A DNA stretch of 64,000 bases from Demequina iriomotensis (lineage in GTDB: Bacteria; Actinomycetota; Actinomycetes; Actinomycetales; Demequinaceae): the NCBI RefSeq assembly GCF_000971395.1, contig NZ_BBME01000013.1, forward strand, positions 1 through 64,000, read 5' to 3'. A program made the position numbers and the translations under genes. Below, piece after piece: positions 6,744 through 15,074 of this stretch (position 1 is its first letter; each line of letters starts with the position of its first letter). The notes beneath the pieces were generated by a model. It saw only the letters and a program-made list of their open reading frames with translations, was not told the origin of the DNA and made no database searches.

Positions 6744-7642
6744 TCAACGACATCACCCGTGGCCTGTCTGCCTTCCCCCTGACCCCGTTCCACGACGATC
6801 AGGTCGACGAGGGGGCATCCATCGGTCTGGTTGAGCGCCTGGCCGCGTCGGGCGTGGACTCGATCACCGCGCTCGGGTCCACCGGTTCGTACGCCTACCT
6901 GAACGCGGACGAGCGGGCCCGCGTCGCCTGGCTTGCTGTGCGGCACGCGGGGGAGACGCCCGTGATCATCGGCGTCGGAGACCTGCGCACGTCGCATGTC
7001 CTCACCCACGTCACGTCAGCGGAGCAGGCGGGGGCAGCAGGGCTCCTGCTGGCTCCGATGACCTACCAGGCTCTCACAGCAGACGACGTCTTCGAGCTGT
7101 ACCGCACCGTCACGGAGCACACGAGTCTCCCTGTCATCGTCTACGACAACCCCGGCACCACGCACTTCACCTTCACCATTGACCTGTACGCCCGCATCGC
7201 ACAGCTGCCCGGGATCGCGTCGATCAAGATCCCCGGCGTGCCCACGGATCCGAGCAAGGCCGCCGAGCACGTCGCAACGATCCGCGCCGCTGTACCCGAG
7301 CACGTCACGATCGGGGTCTCAGGAGACGCGTTCGGTGCGACAGGTCTGAATGCGGGATGCGACGCCTGGTACTCCGTCATCGCAGGCACGCTCCCCGCAC
7401 CCGCGCTTGCCATTTCCCGTGCCGCGCAGGCAGGGCGCGACGCGGCGGTGACCGCAGAGTCTGAGCGGCTGGCACCTTTGTGGGCGCTGTTCGCCGAGTT
7501 CGGAAGCTTGCGCGTCACTGCCGCGATCGCCGAACACCTCGGCCTCGCCCAGCCGCGGAGCCTGCCGCTGCCGATACAAGGACTCACACACGAGCAGCGC
7601 GACCGCGTCGCACGGGTCGTTGACGAACTCGGCCTCGCCTGA
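6740..7642 (+). CDS. DapA-like (dihydrodipicolinate synthase/NAL superfamily) aldolase
   Basis: 300 residues, the normal family length. The TIM-barrel Schiff-base aldolase signature is intact: catalytic Lys163 in SIKIPG and Tyr135 in VIVYDNPGT, with the 2-oxoacid-binding loop read as GSTGSY (residues 46-51). The loop departs from the GTTGE form of true dihydrodipicolinate synthase, and the gene sits beside a pump and an ABM protein, not lysine genes. It is therefore more likely a catabolic or biosynthetic 2-oxoacid aldolase or hydratase than housekeeping DapA. It starts inside the last codon of the ABM gene. Confidence 0.85.
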   Translation: MINDITRGLSAFPLTPFHDDQVDEGASIGLVERLAASGVDSITALGSTGSYAYLNADERARVAWLAVRHAGETPVIIGVGDLRTSHVLTHVTSAEQAGAAGLLLAPMTYQALTADDVFELYRTVTEHTSLPVIVYDNPGTTHFTFTIDLYARIAQLPGIASIKIPGVPTDPSKAAEHVATIRAAVPEHVTIGVSGDAFGATGLNAGCDAWYSVIAGTLPAPALAISRAAQAGRDAAVTAESERLAPLWALFAEFGSLRVTAAIAEHLGLAQPRSLPLPIQGLTHEQRDRVARVVDELGLA

Positions 7643-7931
7643 CCGCATCACGGCCCACCGGGTCGACCGCGTCCTGGGTCTGCCACGTCGATCTGCGACC
7701 GGGGCTACTCCCGTGGATAGCGTCTCGGACCGGCTTCCATGCGCGCGCGGGGGGTCTTCGGACTCCTGTGCTGGCCGTGGAGACTGCGCCGTGGTTGCGC
7801 TCCGGCTATTCGGGAACGCAAGGCGAAGGATTGCGAGCCCATCGTGAACACGTCTTGTCGCGCTCCGGGTCGCGTAGAAACTCCGGTGTGTCGGTTCGTG
7901 AACGGGTGCTGCTCCCGTGCGGTACGTGCGA

Positions 7932-8450
7932 TCAGCCGACACCGAGCGATGCCCGTGCGTCCTTGAGCAGCAACGCGAGCATCATCGGGTCGTGGGGGAG
8001 CTCGGCGAACTCGGGGATGGTGTTGAGGTAGAAGGCCTTCGCGTCGGCGTCCTTGCAGTGGACGATGATCGCGCGGGCGCCGATGTCACTCGAGGCGGCG
8101 ATGGAGCGGCGGATGGCGTCGAGCAGTAGCGCTCGGCCGAGGCGCTTGCCTGTGTGGCGCTCGTCGACGGCGAGGCGCGCCAGGACGATGACTGGGACGG
8201 GGTGGCGACCACCGCCGGCACTCATGCGAGTGGTGGCCTCCGCGGGTGTGACGGAGCCCATCGCGATCGCGTAGTACGCGACCACGGCCTGGCTTCCAGA
8301 TTCTGTGACGACGGCGACGCGGGTATGGCCACCCTTGTGGGAACCGCGCGCGTGCTTGGTCAGCCAGGCGTTGAGCTCGGGGCTGGAGGAGTGGAACTGC
8401 GCGACGTCGTGCGCGTCGGAGAGGTGGACGGGGCCGAGGTATTCAGTCAC
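7932..8450 (-). CDS. GNAT acetyltransferase toxin (TacT-like)
   Basis: 172 residues from a GTG. The acetyl-CoA loop is visible as DERHTGKRLGRALLLDAIRRS (motif A, about residues 93-113), preceded by VPVIVLARLAV. The N-terminus (LSDAHDVAQFHSSSPELNAWL) and C-terminus (FAELPHDPMMLALLLKD) match the TacT/AtaT class, which acetylate aminoacyl-tRNA and stop translation. It lies 15 bp after a DUF1778 antitoxin gene on the same strand, the standard order for these type II modules. No catalytic loss is obvious. Confidence 0.88.
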   Translation of the reverse strand: MTEYLGPVHLSDAHDVAQFHSSSPELNAWLTKHARGSHKGGHTRVAVVTESGSQAVVAYYAIAMGSVTPAEATTRMSAGGGRHPVPVIVLARLAVDERHTGKRLGRALLLDAIRRSIAASSDIGARAIIVHCKDADAKAFYLNTIPEFAELPHDPMMLALLLKDARASLGVG

Positions 8451-8465
8451 CGGCTACGTCGCCCG

Positions 8466-8744
8466 CTACCGGTCGCTGAACGGCGACGGCTCGGCTGCGA
8501 GCGCCTGAAGACCCGGAATGACGCGTGCGGGCTCGTCGAGCTGCGCGAGGAACGAGTCATAGGCCGCGTCGGACAGCTGGAAGGTCCAACGCTCGGCGAG
8601 GACCTCGTCGGCGGCCTTCTTCGCTGCCTGGAGGACGAAGGTAGACAGATCCTGGTCGGTGGCCCGGGCCGCCTCGCGGAGGCGTTCCTTCGCCTCGGCG
8701 GAGATCCGCATCTGCAGGTAGTCGTCACGAGTGGGTGTGGCCAT
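8466..8744 (-). CDS. DUF1778 ribbon-helix-helix antitoxin (TacA-like)
   Basis: 92 residues from the second in-frame ATG. The first (8756) overlaps the Shine-Dalgarno GGAGGAAG, which is correctly spaced for 8744. The N-terminus holds the RHH strand and helices (DDYLQMRISAEAKERLREAA), and the C-terminal tail (LAERWTFQLSDAAYDSFLAQLD) is the toxin-neutralising segment typical of DUF1778. It should bind its partner GNAT toxin and repress the shared promoter, which carries a spaced direct repeat immediately upstream. Confidence 0.88.
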   Translation of the reverse strand: MATPTRDDYLQMRISAEAKERLREAARATDQDLSTFVLQAAKKAADEVLAERWTFQLSDAAYDSFLAQLDEPARVIPGLQALAAEPSPFSDR

Positions 8745-8777
8745 GTCTTCCTCCAAAGACTCGACGTCCAGCGTATC

Positions 8778-8815
8778 TACGTAGTCATGACGGCGTCAAT
8801 ACGTTGTCATGACGG
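8778..8815 (-). promoter_or_regulatory. Toxin-antitoxin promoter with two operator repeats
   Basis: Two 16-bp direct repeats, TACGTAGTCATGACGG (8778-8793) and TACGTTGTCATGACGG (8800-8815), differ at one base and repeat every 22 bp, two helical turns. Each contains the palindrome GTCATGAC. On the minus strand a -35-like TTGACG and a -10-like TACGCT with 18 bp between them overlap the repeats. A TacAT complex bound here would occlude the promoter. Confidence 0.75.
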
Positions 8816-9059
8816 AAGCCGATCGGGAAGTGGTTTGCCGCCGAGGGCGCGCCGACCTGCGAGCCTATCGAGAACCCATCCATGTGACTGTCACTGTGGC
8901 CCCGCTGGCGCGACGGTCCGCCTGGCCGCATGACTCCGTGGCTGACAGCAGGTGCCGCCGCGCGATCCCTCCCCGCGGAGCTCACGGCAGCGTATGCGGC
9001 GCGGATCGACACCGCGCTCGACGCGACGCGCCCGCAGCGGATGCGTCTACCGTGGTGGC
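8816..9059. other. Intergenic spacer at the likely end of the accessory block
   Basis: No gene is supported here. It contains the second copy of a 14-bp motif (8867-8880, ATCGAGAACCCATC), also present at 136-149. Downstream genes look chromosomal in composition and function. Confidence 0.4.
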
Positions 9060-9500
9060 GTGAGCACCGCCCAGCCTGACGACAATCCGCTGTGGATCGA
9101 GATCGAGGAGTTCCGCGAACTCTACGCGGAGGACCCCACGGTCGCAGAGGATGTCCACGGCGCCGTGGCGCGCTCGCATCCGGACCGGCCGGCCCTGGCG
9201 GATGCCGTGGTCGACTCGTTGGTGGCCGGCTTCGACATGCATGCGGACGAGGACGCGATCGAGGATGTCATCGAGGCGTGCGCCCGCCTGATCCCGCTGC
9301 TCAGCGCCCTCGAGATCCTCCGTGACGCCGGGGACCACGCCCTCGCCGACCTCCTCGAGTCCGCTCCCGCCAACGCGGGGCGGTGGCTTCACCAGGGTGG
9401 CTGGGCGATCCACACACCGGACGGCGCTGAGGCGGCATTCATGTTCGCGCGCTTGGACGCCGGCCGGGCGTGGGTGCTGCTGCTGTCCGATCCGACCTGA
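9060..9500 (+). CDS. Hypothetical acidic protein
   Basis: 146 residues from a GTG (9060); the longer frame from 8952 has an Arg-rich, non-protein-like N-terminus. The protein is helical and acidic (DNPLWIEIEEFRELYAEDP, then MHADEDAIEDVIEACARLIP) and ends with a possible beta segment (GGWAIHTPDGAEAAFMFARLD). It shows no signal peptide, membrane segment or catalytic motif. It is convergent with the methyltransferase 25 bp away. I do not recognise it. Confidence 0.6.
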   Translation: MSTAQPDDNPLWIEIEEFRELYAEDPTVAEDVHGAVARSHPDRPALADAVVDSLVAGFDMHADEDAIEDVIEACARLIPLLSALEILRDAGDHALADLLESAPANAGRWLHQGGWAIHTPDGAEAAFMFARLDAGRAWVLLLSDPT

Positions 9501-9525
9501 GCCCCAACCGTGGCCCATGCGAGGG

Positions 9526-10752
9526 TCACCGGATCGACGCGGCGCTATCGCGCGGATTTCCGCCGCCAGCCACGAGCGATCGGTCGGGCAGACCTCGCCG
9601 CCGTGTCGAGACGGTGACGGTGAACTTCGCGTTGCGTGCGACCTGCCGGGTCGGACCGATCGCCCGTTCGAGCAGCGGCCGGTACTTGAGCCCGGAGTTC
9701 CACACGCACCACAGCTGACCGCCGGGGCGCAGGACCCTGGCGACGTCGGCGAACATCCGTGGCGCCAGGAGGTCGGTCACGGCCGCGGCCGAGTGGAACG
9801 GCGGGTTCAGCGTGATGAACGATGCGCTCGCGGGAGGCCGGGCGCCCAGCATGTCGTCACGCGCCACGGCGACGCGGTCCTCGATGCCGTTGGCGAGCAT
9901 CGTCGCCTGCGCGGACGCGACGGCGACGTCCGACTGATCGCACGCGTACACCTGCGCACCGGGATAGCGGGAAGCCATCCACGCGCCGATGATCCCCGTA
10001 CCGCAGGCCAGATCGATGAAGGGATCGTCCGGCGTCCCGCCGACCGGAGCATCGGGAAGGTTGTCGAGCAGAAGTCGGGTGCCGATGTCGAGCCGTGCGC
10101 CCGCGAAGGCCCCGCCGTACGCGCGCACCTCGAGGCCCTCGACCCGGGCGGCGGCAGGCACGGGATCGCGACCGTCCCGAGGTGAACGGGCGATCAGCAC
10201 CCTCGACTTCTGCCGGGCATGGCTGACGTCCAGCTGCCCGAAGTGCTCGCGAAGCACCTCGTTCATCGACACCGACATGTGCTTGAGCCGGCCGCCCGCG
10301 ACCACCACCACGCTCGGGTCGGCGTGCGCGGCGATCAGGCCGGCGATGTCCCGTAGCGCGTCGAGTGAGCGGGGCAGGCGGAGCAGGACGAGGCGCGCCC
10401 CGCGTACCAGCTCTGCGTCGAGGGGAACGGAGCGGAACTGGTCAGCCAGCCCCAAGCGCGAGGCGTTGGCGTCGAGCGCACGCTCCCCGGTGATGGCGTC
10501 GATGTGCACCCGTATCCCGTGGGCGCCTGCATGCGCCGCCCCGAGGGTGAGCGCGCCGTAGGCATCGTTGATCACCGCGATGTCACCTGGCCCCGCAGCC
10601 GCACGCAGCCCCGCCGACTCGTCCAGGATCAACCGATCCGCCGCGTCGCCGGCGACGAGCCCTGGCGCCTCGACATCGGGCCAGCGACGCAGCGCATCGA
10701 AGATCGTGCTCACCGCATCACGCGCCCGCCGACGCGCCGAGCCCACGGGCAC
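9526..10752 (-). CDS. RlmG/RsmC-like class I methyltransferase (23S/16S rRNA type)
   Basis: 408 residues with a double layout like RlmG/RsmC: a degenerate N-terminal Rossmann half (about residues 50-190) and a catalytic C-terminal half. The SAM loop reads FIDLACGTGIIGAWMA (about residue 245), the acidic strand end YACDQSD, and the N6/N2-methyltransferase motif is NPPFH (about residue 314). Family members methylate guanine N2 in ribosomal RNA. The start is uncertain: the GTG at 10752 is used, but downstream GTG codons are possible because no clear ribosome site is seen. Confidence 0.8.
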   Translation of the reverse strand: MPVGSARRRARDAVSTIFDALRRWPDVEAPGLVAGDAADRLILDESAGLRAAAGPGDIAVINDAYGALTLGAAHAGAHGIRVHIDAITGERALDANASRLGLADQFRSVPLDAELVRGARLVLLRLPRSLDALRDIAGLIAAHADPSVVVVAGGRLKHMSVSMNEVLREHFGQLDVSHARQKSRVLIARSPRDGRDPVPAAARVEGLEVRAYGGAFAGARLDIGTRLLLDNLPDAPVGGTPDDPFIDLACGTGIIGAWMASRYPGAQVYACDQSDVAVASAQATMLANGIEDRVAVARDDMLGARPPASASFITLNPPFHSAAAVTDLLAPRMFADVARVLRPGGQLWCVWNSGLKYRPLLERAIGPTRQVARNAKFTVTVSTRRRGLPDRSLVAGGGNPRDSAASIR

Positions 10753-10859
10753 CGGCGACCGGGCGGGCGTGGACGCAGCCGGAGACGATGCGCGGATGGG
10801 GGCCGATCACGATGAAAGCCTAGCCGCGCTTGAGCGGGCGAAGCCCGCCGGCCTTCCGC

Positions 10860-11813
10860 TCAACTGGCGGTGAGGATCGCCTCGCGGCGCTCGAGCAGCG
10901 CGTCGACGCGTGCCGCGATCTCGCCCGCATCGGTGTCGAGATCGTCCGCGAGCTGCGCGAGGCGCTCGCGAAGGTTCGTGGCGCGCGCCTGAGCCTCGGA
11001 GATGCGTTCCTTGACCATCCAGTCGCTGAGGATGTTGTCGAACAGCACGTCGAACACCGCCAGCGTCTGAGACACGTCGACGCCGTCGATCGCGGATGCC
11101 CCGATGTCGGCGAGCTCGACCGACAACCGCTCGAGCGCCCGGTTCACCTCGGTGAAGGCAGCCGTGGCGGCGTCGATCTTCGAGTGCTTGACCATGTCGG
11201 CGACGATGCCGCCGCCGAAGAACGTGTCGTACGTCGACCAGCCGCCCGCGCTGTCGAGGCTCGCGAGCGCCGAGTCAAGCGCCGTTCGCGTGGCCCGCAG
11301 CGCATCGACGGCCTCCGTGATCTCGCGCTGACGGGCCTCGGCCACGCCCAGCTGTTCCGCGATCTCCGTCAGCTCCGCGGCGTCGCGGCCGCCGGTCGTG
11401 AGGATCGCGAGCTCGTACGCGGCGAGCGCATCACCGTACGCCTCGTCGGCACCGCGCAGGCCGTCGTGCTCGCGGCGCACGCGCGCATCGTCAGCGACGG
11501 CGCTGCTGAGCCGCGAGATCGCGGAGGCCACCGCGAGCGCGGCCACGTCCGCCTCGGCGCGCTCGACGGCGAGCCGATCCGCCGCGTCGCCGCGCAGCGT
11601 CGCCCAGACCTTCGTCAGCGACAGCTGCTCCAGCCGGCGGACATCGGACTGCTCCACCTGCAGCGCCCGCTCCCGCTCGGCCAGCTCCTCTCGCCGGGTC
11701 GCGACGAGCGCCCCGGTGGTCGCGAGCTGGGCGGCCACGTGCCTCCGATGTGCGCGGGCCTCCGCGGCGGCACGGACGGCTTCGGCATGCTTCACCAGGG
11801 AGGATTCATCCAC
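10860..11813 (-). CDS. Coiled-coil protein of unknown function
   Basis: About 317 residues from the GTG at 11813; an upstream ATG at 11903 would run through the repeat array that controls the divergent hemerythrin gene, so it is less likely. The protein is almost wholly helical and charged, with long heptad-rich stretches (about residues 10-150 and 240-317) and a short glycine-rich break, STYDTFFGGGIVADMVKHSKI. No signal peptide is visible. The arrangement resembles cytoplasmic structural or membrane-shaping coiled-coil proteins, but no function is assigned. Confidence 0.7.
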   Translation of the reverse strand: MDESSLVKHAEAVRAAAEARAHRRHVAAQLATTGALVATRREELAERERALQVEQSDVRRLEQLSLTKVWATLRGDAADRLAVERAEADVAALAVASAISRLSSAVADDARVRREHDGLRGADEAYGDALAAYELAILTTGGRDAAELTEIAEQLGVAEARQREITEAVDALRATRTALDSALASLDSAGGWSTYDTFFGGGIVADMVKHSKIDAATAAFTEVNRALERLSVELADIGASAIDGVDVSQTLAVFDVLFDNILSDWMVKERISEAQARATNLRERLAQLADDLDTDAGEIAARVDALLERREAILTAS

Positions 11814-11861
11814 CCGGTCACTGTGCCATAGGTGACCGGCAGCAAGGCACGCCGCCCGCCA

Positions 11862-11894
11862 TGTGGACCCGATGTGGGCGTCCTGTGGGTGGGC
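11862..11894 (+). promoter_or_regulatory. Three tandem 11-bp direct repeats upstream of the hemerythrin gene
   Basis: TGTGG recurs at 11862, 11873 and 11884, giving repeats TGTGGACCCGA, TGTGGGCGTCC and TGTGGGTGGGC. The third repeat begins 70 bp before the ATG. Eleven-base direct repeats are the usual site type for AfsR/SARP-class activators. An almost identical array lies at 14973-15005. Confidence 0.7.
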
Positions 11895-11953
11895 CGCGTC
11901 CACGCTGCGCGCGAGCCTGGCGGTACCAGCTACGCCCCTGAGGAGGAGCCGCC

Positions 11954-12619
11954 ATGACCGCCATCGTCCCGCCCGACCAGCGTCCCGACATCCAGGAGAT
12001 GGTGGTGATCCACCGCGCGTTCCGGCGCGAGTTCACGGCCGTGCCGGCGTACATCCGGGCGACGCCGCGAGGCGACCTCGCACGCTCGGCGGTGGTCGCG
12101 CAGCACCTGCGCCTGTGCATGGCCGGGCTCGAGATGCATCACACCGGCGAGGACATCGTGCTGTGGCCGCTGCTGCTGGAGCGCGCCGCGCCGTCGACCG
12201 GCCTCGTCGAGACGATGCAGGAGCAGCATCACGGCGTCGATGCCCACATCGCGGCGGTCGAACCCGCCCTCGTCGCGTGGGAGGGGCGGGCCCAGGTCGA
12301 GGACGGCGAACGCCTTGCCGCCCTCGTGGAGGCGTTCAGCGCGGCGCTGTTCGAGCACCTCGATCTCGAGGAGCGCGAGATCCTCCCGCTCGCGTACCGC
12401 CACGTCACGGATGCGGAGTGGCGGCAGATGGGACAGCACGGCACCGAGACGATGAAGACGCGCGAGCTGCCGATCATGTTCGGCCTGGTGCTCGAGGACG
12501 CCGACGCGGAGGAGCGGACGCGGATGCTCGCGACGCTGCCGGTGCCGGTCCGGGTGGTGCTGCGGACCGTCGGCGCGTGGCAGTTCAGGCGCTACGTGCG
12601 GCGCCTGCGCGGTCGATGA
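11954..12619 (+). CDS. Hemerythrin HHE-domain protein
   Basis: 221 residues from an ATG with GAGGAGG eight bases upstream. Histidine and carboxylate ligands of a four-helix diiron bundle are suggested by HRAFRREF (about residue 19), LEMHHTGEDIVLWPLL (about residues 58-73), QEQHHGVDAHI (about residue 90) and LFEHLDLEEREILPLAYRHV (about residues 130-150). Such proteins bind O2 or respond to oxidative and nitrosative stress. A basic C-terminal tail (RRYVRRLRGR) ends the protein. It overlaps the convergent regulator gene by 35 bp and has an 11-bp repeat array in its promoter. Confidence 0.85.
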   Translation: MTAIVPPDQRPDIQEMVVIHRAFRREFTAVPAYIRATPRGDLARSAVVAQHLRLCMAGLEMHHTGEDIVLWPLLLERAAPSTGLVETMQEQHHGVDAHIAAVEPALVAWEGRAQVEDGERLAALVEAFSAALFEHLDLEEREILPLAYRHVTDAEWRQMGQHGTETMKTRELPIMFGLVLEDADAEERTRMLATLPVPVRVVLRTVGAWQFRRYVRRLRGR

Positions 12620-14924
12620 CCTCGGCGCTGCGGGCGCCGATGCCCTGGGCGTCCGCGGCGCGGCCCGCGGCCCACGCCGCGGCGAACGTCGCGGGCGCGA
12701 GCGTGGCGCGGGTGCGCGCGAGGCCCCGATCCGCGAGGACGCGCGCCGCCGGGAACGTCGGGTCGACGGCATCGGCGATCGACACCGCCGCCGCCGCACC
12801 GAAGAGCCAGGCCGCTGTCTCGAGGTCGCCGGCGCGCCCGGCGAGGCCGGCGAGCGCCGGGAGCGCGTAGCCGAGCGTCCAGCTCAGCCGGCCGTCGAGC
12901 GAGAGCGCGATGGACTCGCCCAGCAGCACCGCCGTGGCGTGCTCGTCGCCCTGCACCTCCGCCAGCGTCGCGTGGACGTTGAGCGCCGTCGCGAGCGTGA
13001 ACGGGTTGCCGGTCTCACGGGCGTCGCGCACCGCGCCGTCGATCTCCGCAGCGGCGACCGCGAGATCGCCGGCCGCCAGCGCGAGCTGGCACCGCGCGAT
13101 CCGCGCATGAGCGGCCACCCACGGGCGTCCCGCCTCGCGCGCGCGGGCCTCCGCATCGTCGAGGGTGCGAGCGGCCACGTCGAGCCTGCCCGCGAATACC
13201 TCGGCCTGCGCCAACAGCGTCAGCGCCGCGCAGGTGACGGCAGGGTCGCGGACGCGACCGACGGCCGCACGGGCCCCCTCCGCCTCGCGCGCCATCGCCG
13301 CGTGGTCGCCGGTGAGCAGCAGCAGCCCGAGGCGCCCGGCGGCCACGTGACAGCGCGTGGCGTCCGACACGCCCGCGCCGACGCGACCGAGCCACTCGAG
13401 GCCCTCGTGCGCGTGCCCGCGCAGCGCGAGGTAGGGCCACAGGCGCCCGGCCAGCTCAGCGGCGTCGTTGTCGCGGTCCAGCTCGATGAGCCGGAGGTAG
13501 GCGGCGCGGACGTTGCCGTGGTCCTCCTCGAGCAGGTCGAGCGTCGGCACCAGCAGGGCACCCTCGAGGGCGTCCGCCGCGGCCAGGCCTTGCGCAACGT
13601 AGAAGTCGGCATGAACGCTCGCGACCGACGCTGCGTCGCCCGCGGCATGCAGCCGGGCCATCGCGTACCGGCGCACGGGCTCCAGCATGCGAAAGCGCGG
13701 TGCGGGCCCGGGCGACGGGACCCTCACCACCAGCGACTGCTCCACCAGCCGCAGCAGCGCCTCCGGCGTCGGCGTGCCCGCCGCGGCGACCGCCTCGGCC
13801 GCCGCGAGCGTGAAGCCGCCGACGAACACCGAGAGGCGCGCGAACAGCCCGATCTCCTCGGGCTCGAGCAGGTCCATGCTCCACTCGAGCACCGAGTCCA
13901 TGGTGCGGTGACGGGCAGGGAGATCGGCCGGACCGTCGCCGAGCGCGACCTCGCCGAGCCGATCCGCGAGCATCGCGGGCGTGAGGACGCGCAGCCCCGC
14001 CGCGGCGAGCTCGAGGCCCAGGGGCAGCCCGTCGAGGCGCCGGCAGATCTCGGCCAGCGCCGCCGCATCGGCGGCGGTGCGCGGCAGGCCGCGGCCCGCC
14101 GCGCCGGCCCGCTCGAGCAGCAGCGCCACGGCGGGCGACGCCGCCACGGCGTCGAGTCCTGACCCGACCGGCAGAGCCAGCGGTGCCACCGCGTACTCGT
14201 GCTCGGCGCGGATCCGCAGCGGGGCGCGGCTGGTCGCGAGCACCACGAGCGCCGGACAGCGGGTCAGGAGCTCCGCCACCAGGGTGCCGATGCCCGCCAC
14301 CTGCTCGAGGTTGTCCAGGACCACCAGCACCGGCGGTCCGGCGAGCAGGCGTGCCAGCTCGCCCTGCGGGTCGTCACCCACGAGGTCGGGCAGCCCGAGC
14401 GCGCTCGCGATGCGCGGCAGCGCAGGCACGGCCTGGCGCACCGGGGCGAGGTCGACGGCGGCCGCGCCGCCGGGGAAGCGGCCGGACTCGAGCGCGAGCA
14501 CCTCGAGGGCGAGCCGGGTCTTCCCGACGCCGCCGGTGCCGGTGAGCGTCACCAGACGATGCGGGCCGCCGGCGAGCAGCGCACGCAGCTCCGCGACCTC
14601 GCGCGCGCGCCCGATCAACGCGCCCGCCGCGACGAACGGTCCAGGGCCCATGGCGGGCGCGGCCGGTGCGACCGGGGCGGCCGCCGCATGACCCGGCACC
14701 GCGGCGATGAGCGAGGCGCGTGCGTCACCCGCCAGGTCCAGCGCGTCCGCGAGCGCGCGCACCGTGTGCGGATAGGGACGGCGCCGTTCGCCGCGCTCGA
14801 GCACGCCGATGGCCTTCGCGGTGATGCCCGACCGCGCCGCGAGCTCTTCCTGCGTGAGCGCGCGTTCCTCGCGCAGGCGCCGTAGGGCGGCTCCGAACTC
14901 TCCGGGCGTGCTGTCGTGGCCCAC
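12585..14924 (-). CDS. XRE-NB-ARC-TPR transcriptional regulator (AfsR-like)
   Basis: 779 residues in three parts. An XRE-type HTH spans about residues 8-65 (LRRLREERALTQEELAARSG). A STAND/NB-ARC ATPase follows at about 100-420, with Walker A GTGGVGKT at 129-136, Walker B VLVVLDNLEQ and the sensor LVVLATSRAPL. A TPR-like helical repeat region fills about 440-760. Such proteins hold an autoinhibited state until a ligand and ATP trigger them. Here the DNA-binding domain is XRE rather than the SARP winged helix. Two flanking genes carry near-identical 11-bp repeat arrays and are the obvious candidate targets. Confidence 0.88.
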   Translation of the reverse strand: MGHDSTPGEFGAALRRLREERALTQEELAARSGITAKAIGVLERGERRRPYPHTVRALADALDLAGDARASLIAAVPGHAAAAPVAPAAPAMGPGPFVAAGALIGRAREVAELRALLAGGPHRLVTLTGTGGVGKTRLALEVLALESGRFPGGAAAVDLAPVRQAVPALPRIASALGLPDLVGDDPQGELARLLAGPPVLVVLDNLEQVAGIGTLVAELLTRCPALVVLATSRAPLRIRAEHEYAVAPLALPVGSGLDAVAASPAVALLLERAGAAGRGLPRTAADAAALAEICRRLDGLPLGLELAAAGLRVLTPAMLADRLGEVALGDGPADLPARHRTMDSVLEWSMDLLEPEEIGLFARLSVFVGGFTLAAAEAVAAAGTPTPEALLRLVEQSLVVRVPSPGPAPRFRMLEPVRRYAMARLHAAGDAASVASVHADFYVAQGLAAADALEGALLVPTLDLLEEDHGNVRAAYLRLIELDRDNDAAELAGRLWPYLALRGHAHEGLEWLGRVGAGVSDATRCHVAAGRLGLLLLTGDHAAMAREAEGARAAVGRVRDPAVTCAALTLLAQAEVFAGRLDVAARTLDDAEARAREAGRPWVAAHARIARCQLALAAGDLAVAAAEIDGAVRDARETGNPFTLATALNVHATLAEVQGDEHATAVLLGESIALSLDGRLSWTLGYALPALAGLAGRAGDLETAAWLFGAAAAVSIADAVDPTFPAARVLADRGLARTRATLAPATFAAAWAAGRAADAQGIGARSAEVIDRAGAARSA

Positions 14925-14972
14925 GTCGGCACGCTAACAGGTGCGATGCCCGTGCGGCGATGGCGGGAGGGA

Positions 14973-15005
14973 CGTGGACGTGCTGTGGGGGCGCTGTGGG
15001 TGGGA
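14973..15005 (+). promoter_or_regulatory. Three tandem 11-bp direct repeats upstream of the small membrane protein gene
   Basis: Repeats begin at 14973, 14984 and 14995: CGTGGACGTGC, TGTGGGGGCGC and TGTGGGTGGGA. The third starts 80 bp before the ATG. Sequence and spacing match the array at 11862-11894. A conserved GCGC-rich block follows 24-26 bp after the third repeat start in both places. Confidence 0.7.
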
Positions 15006-15074
15006 CGGCGAATGGGACCCGCGCAGGCTGGGAGGTGGACGGCACCGGGCCGTCCCTCACCGAGAGGAACCACC

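Noticed and set aside
11814..11903. A 30-residue N-terminal extension of the coiled-coil protein
   Set aside because: It would overlap the 11-bp repeat array of the divergent hemerythrin gene and has an atypical composition; the GTG at 11813 starts the helical part.
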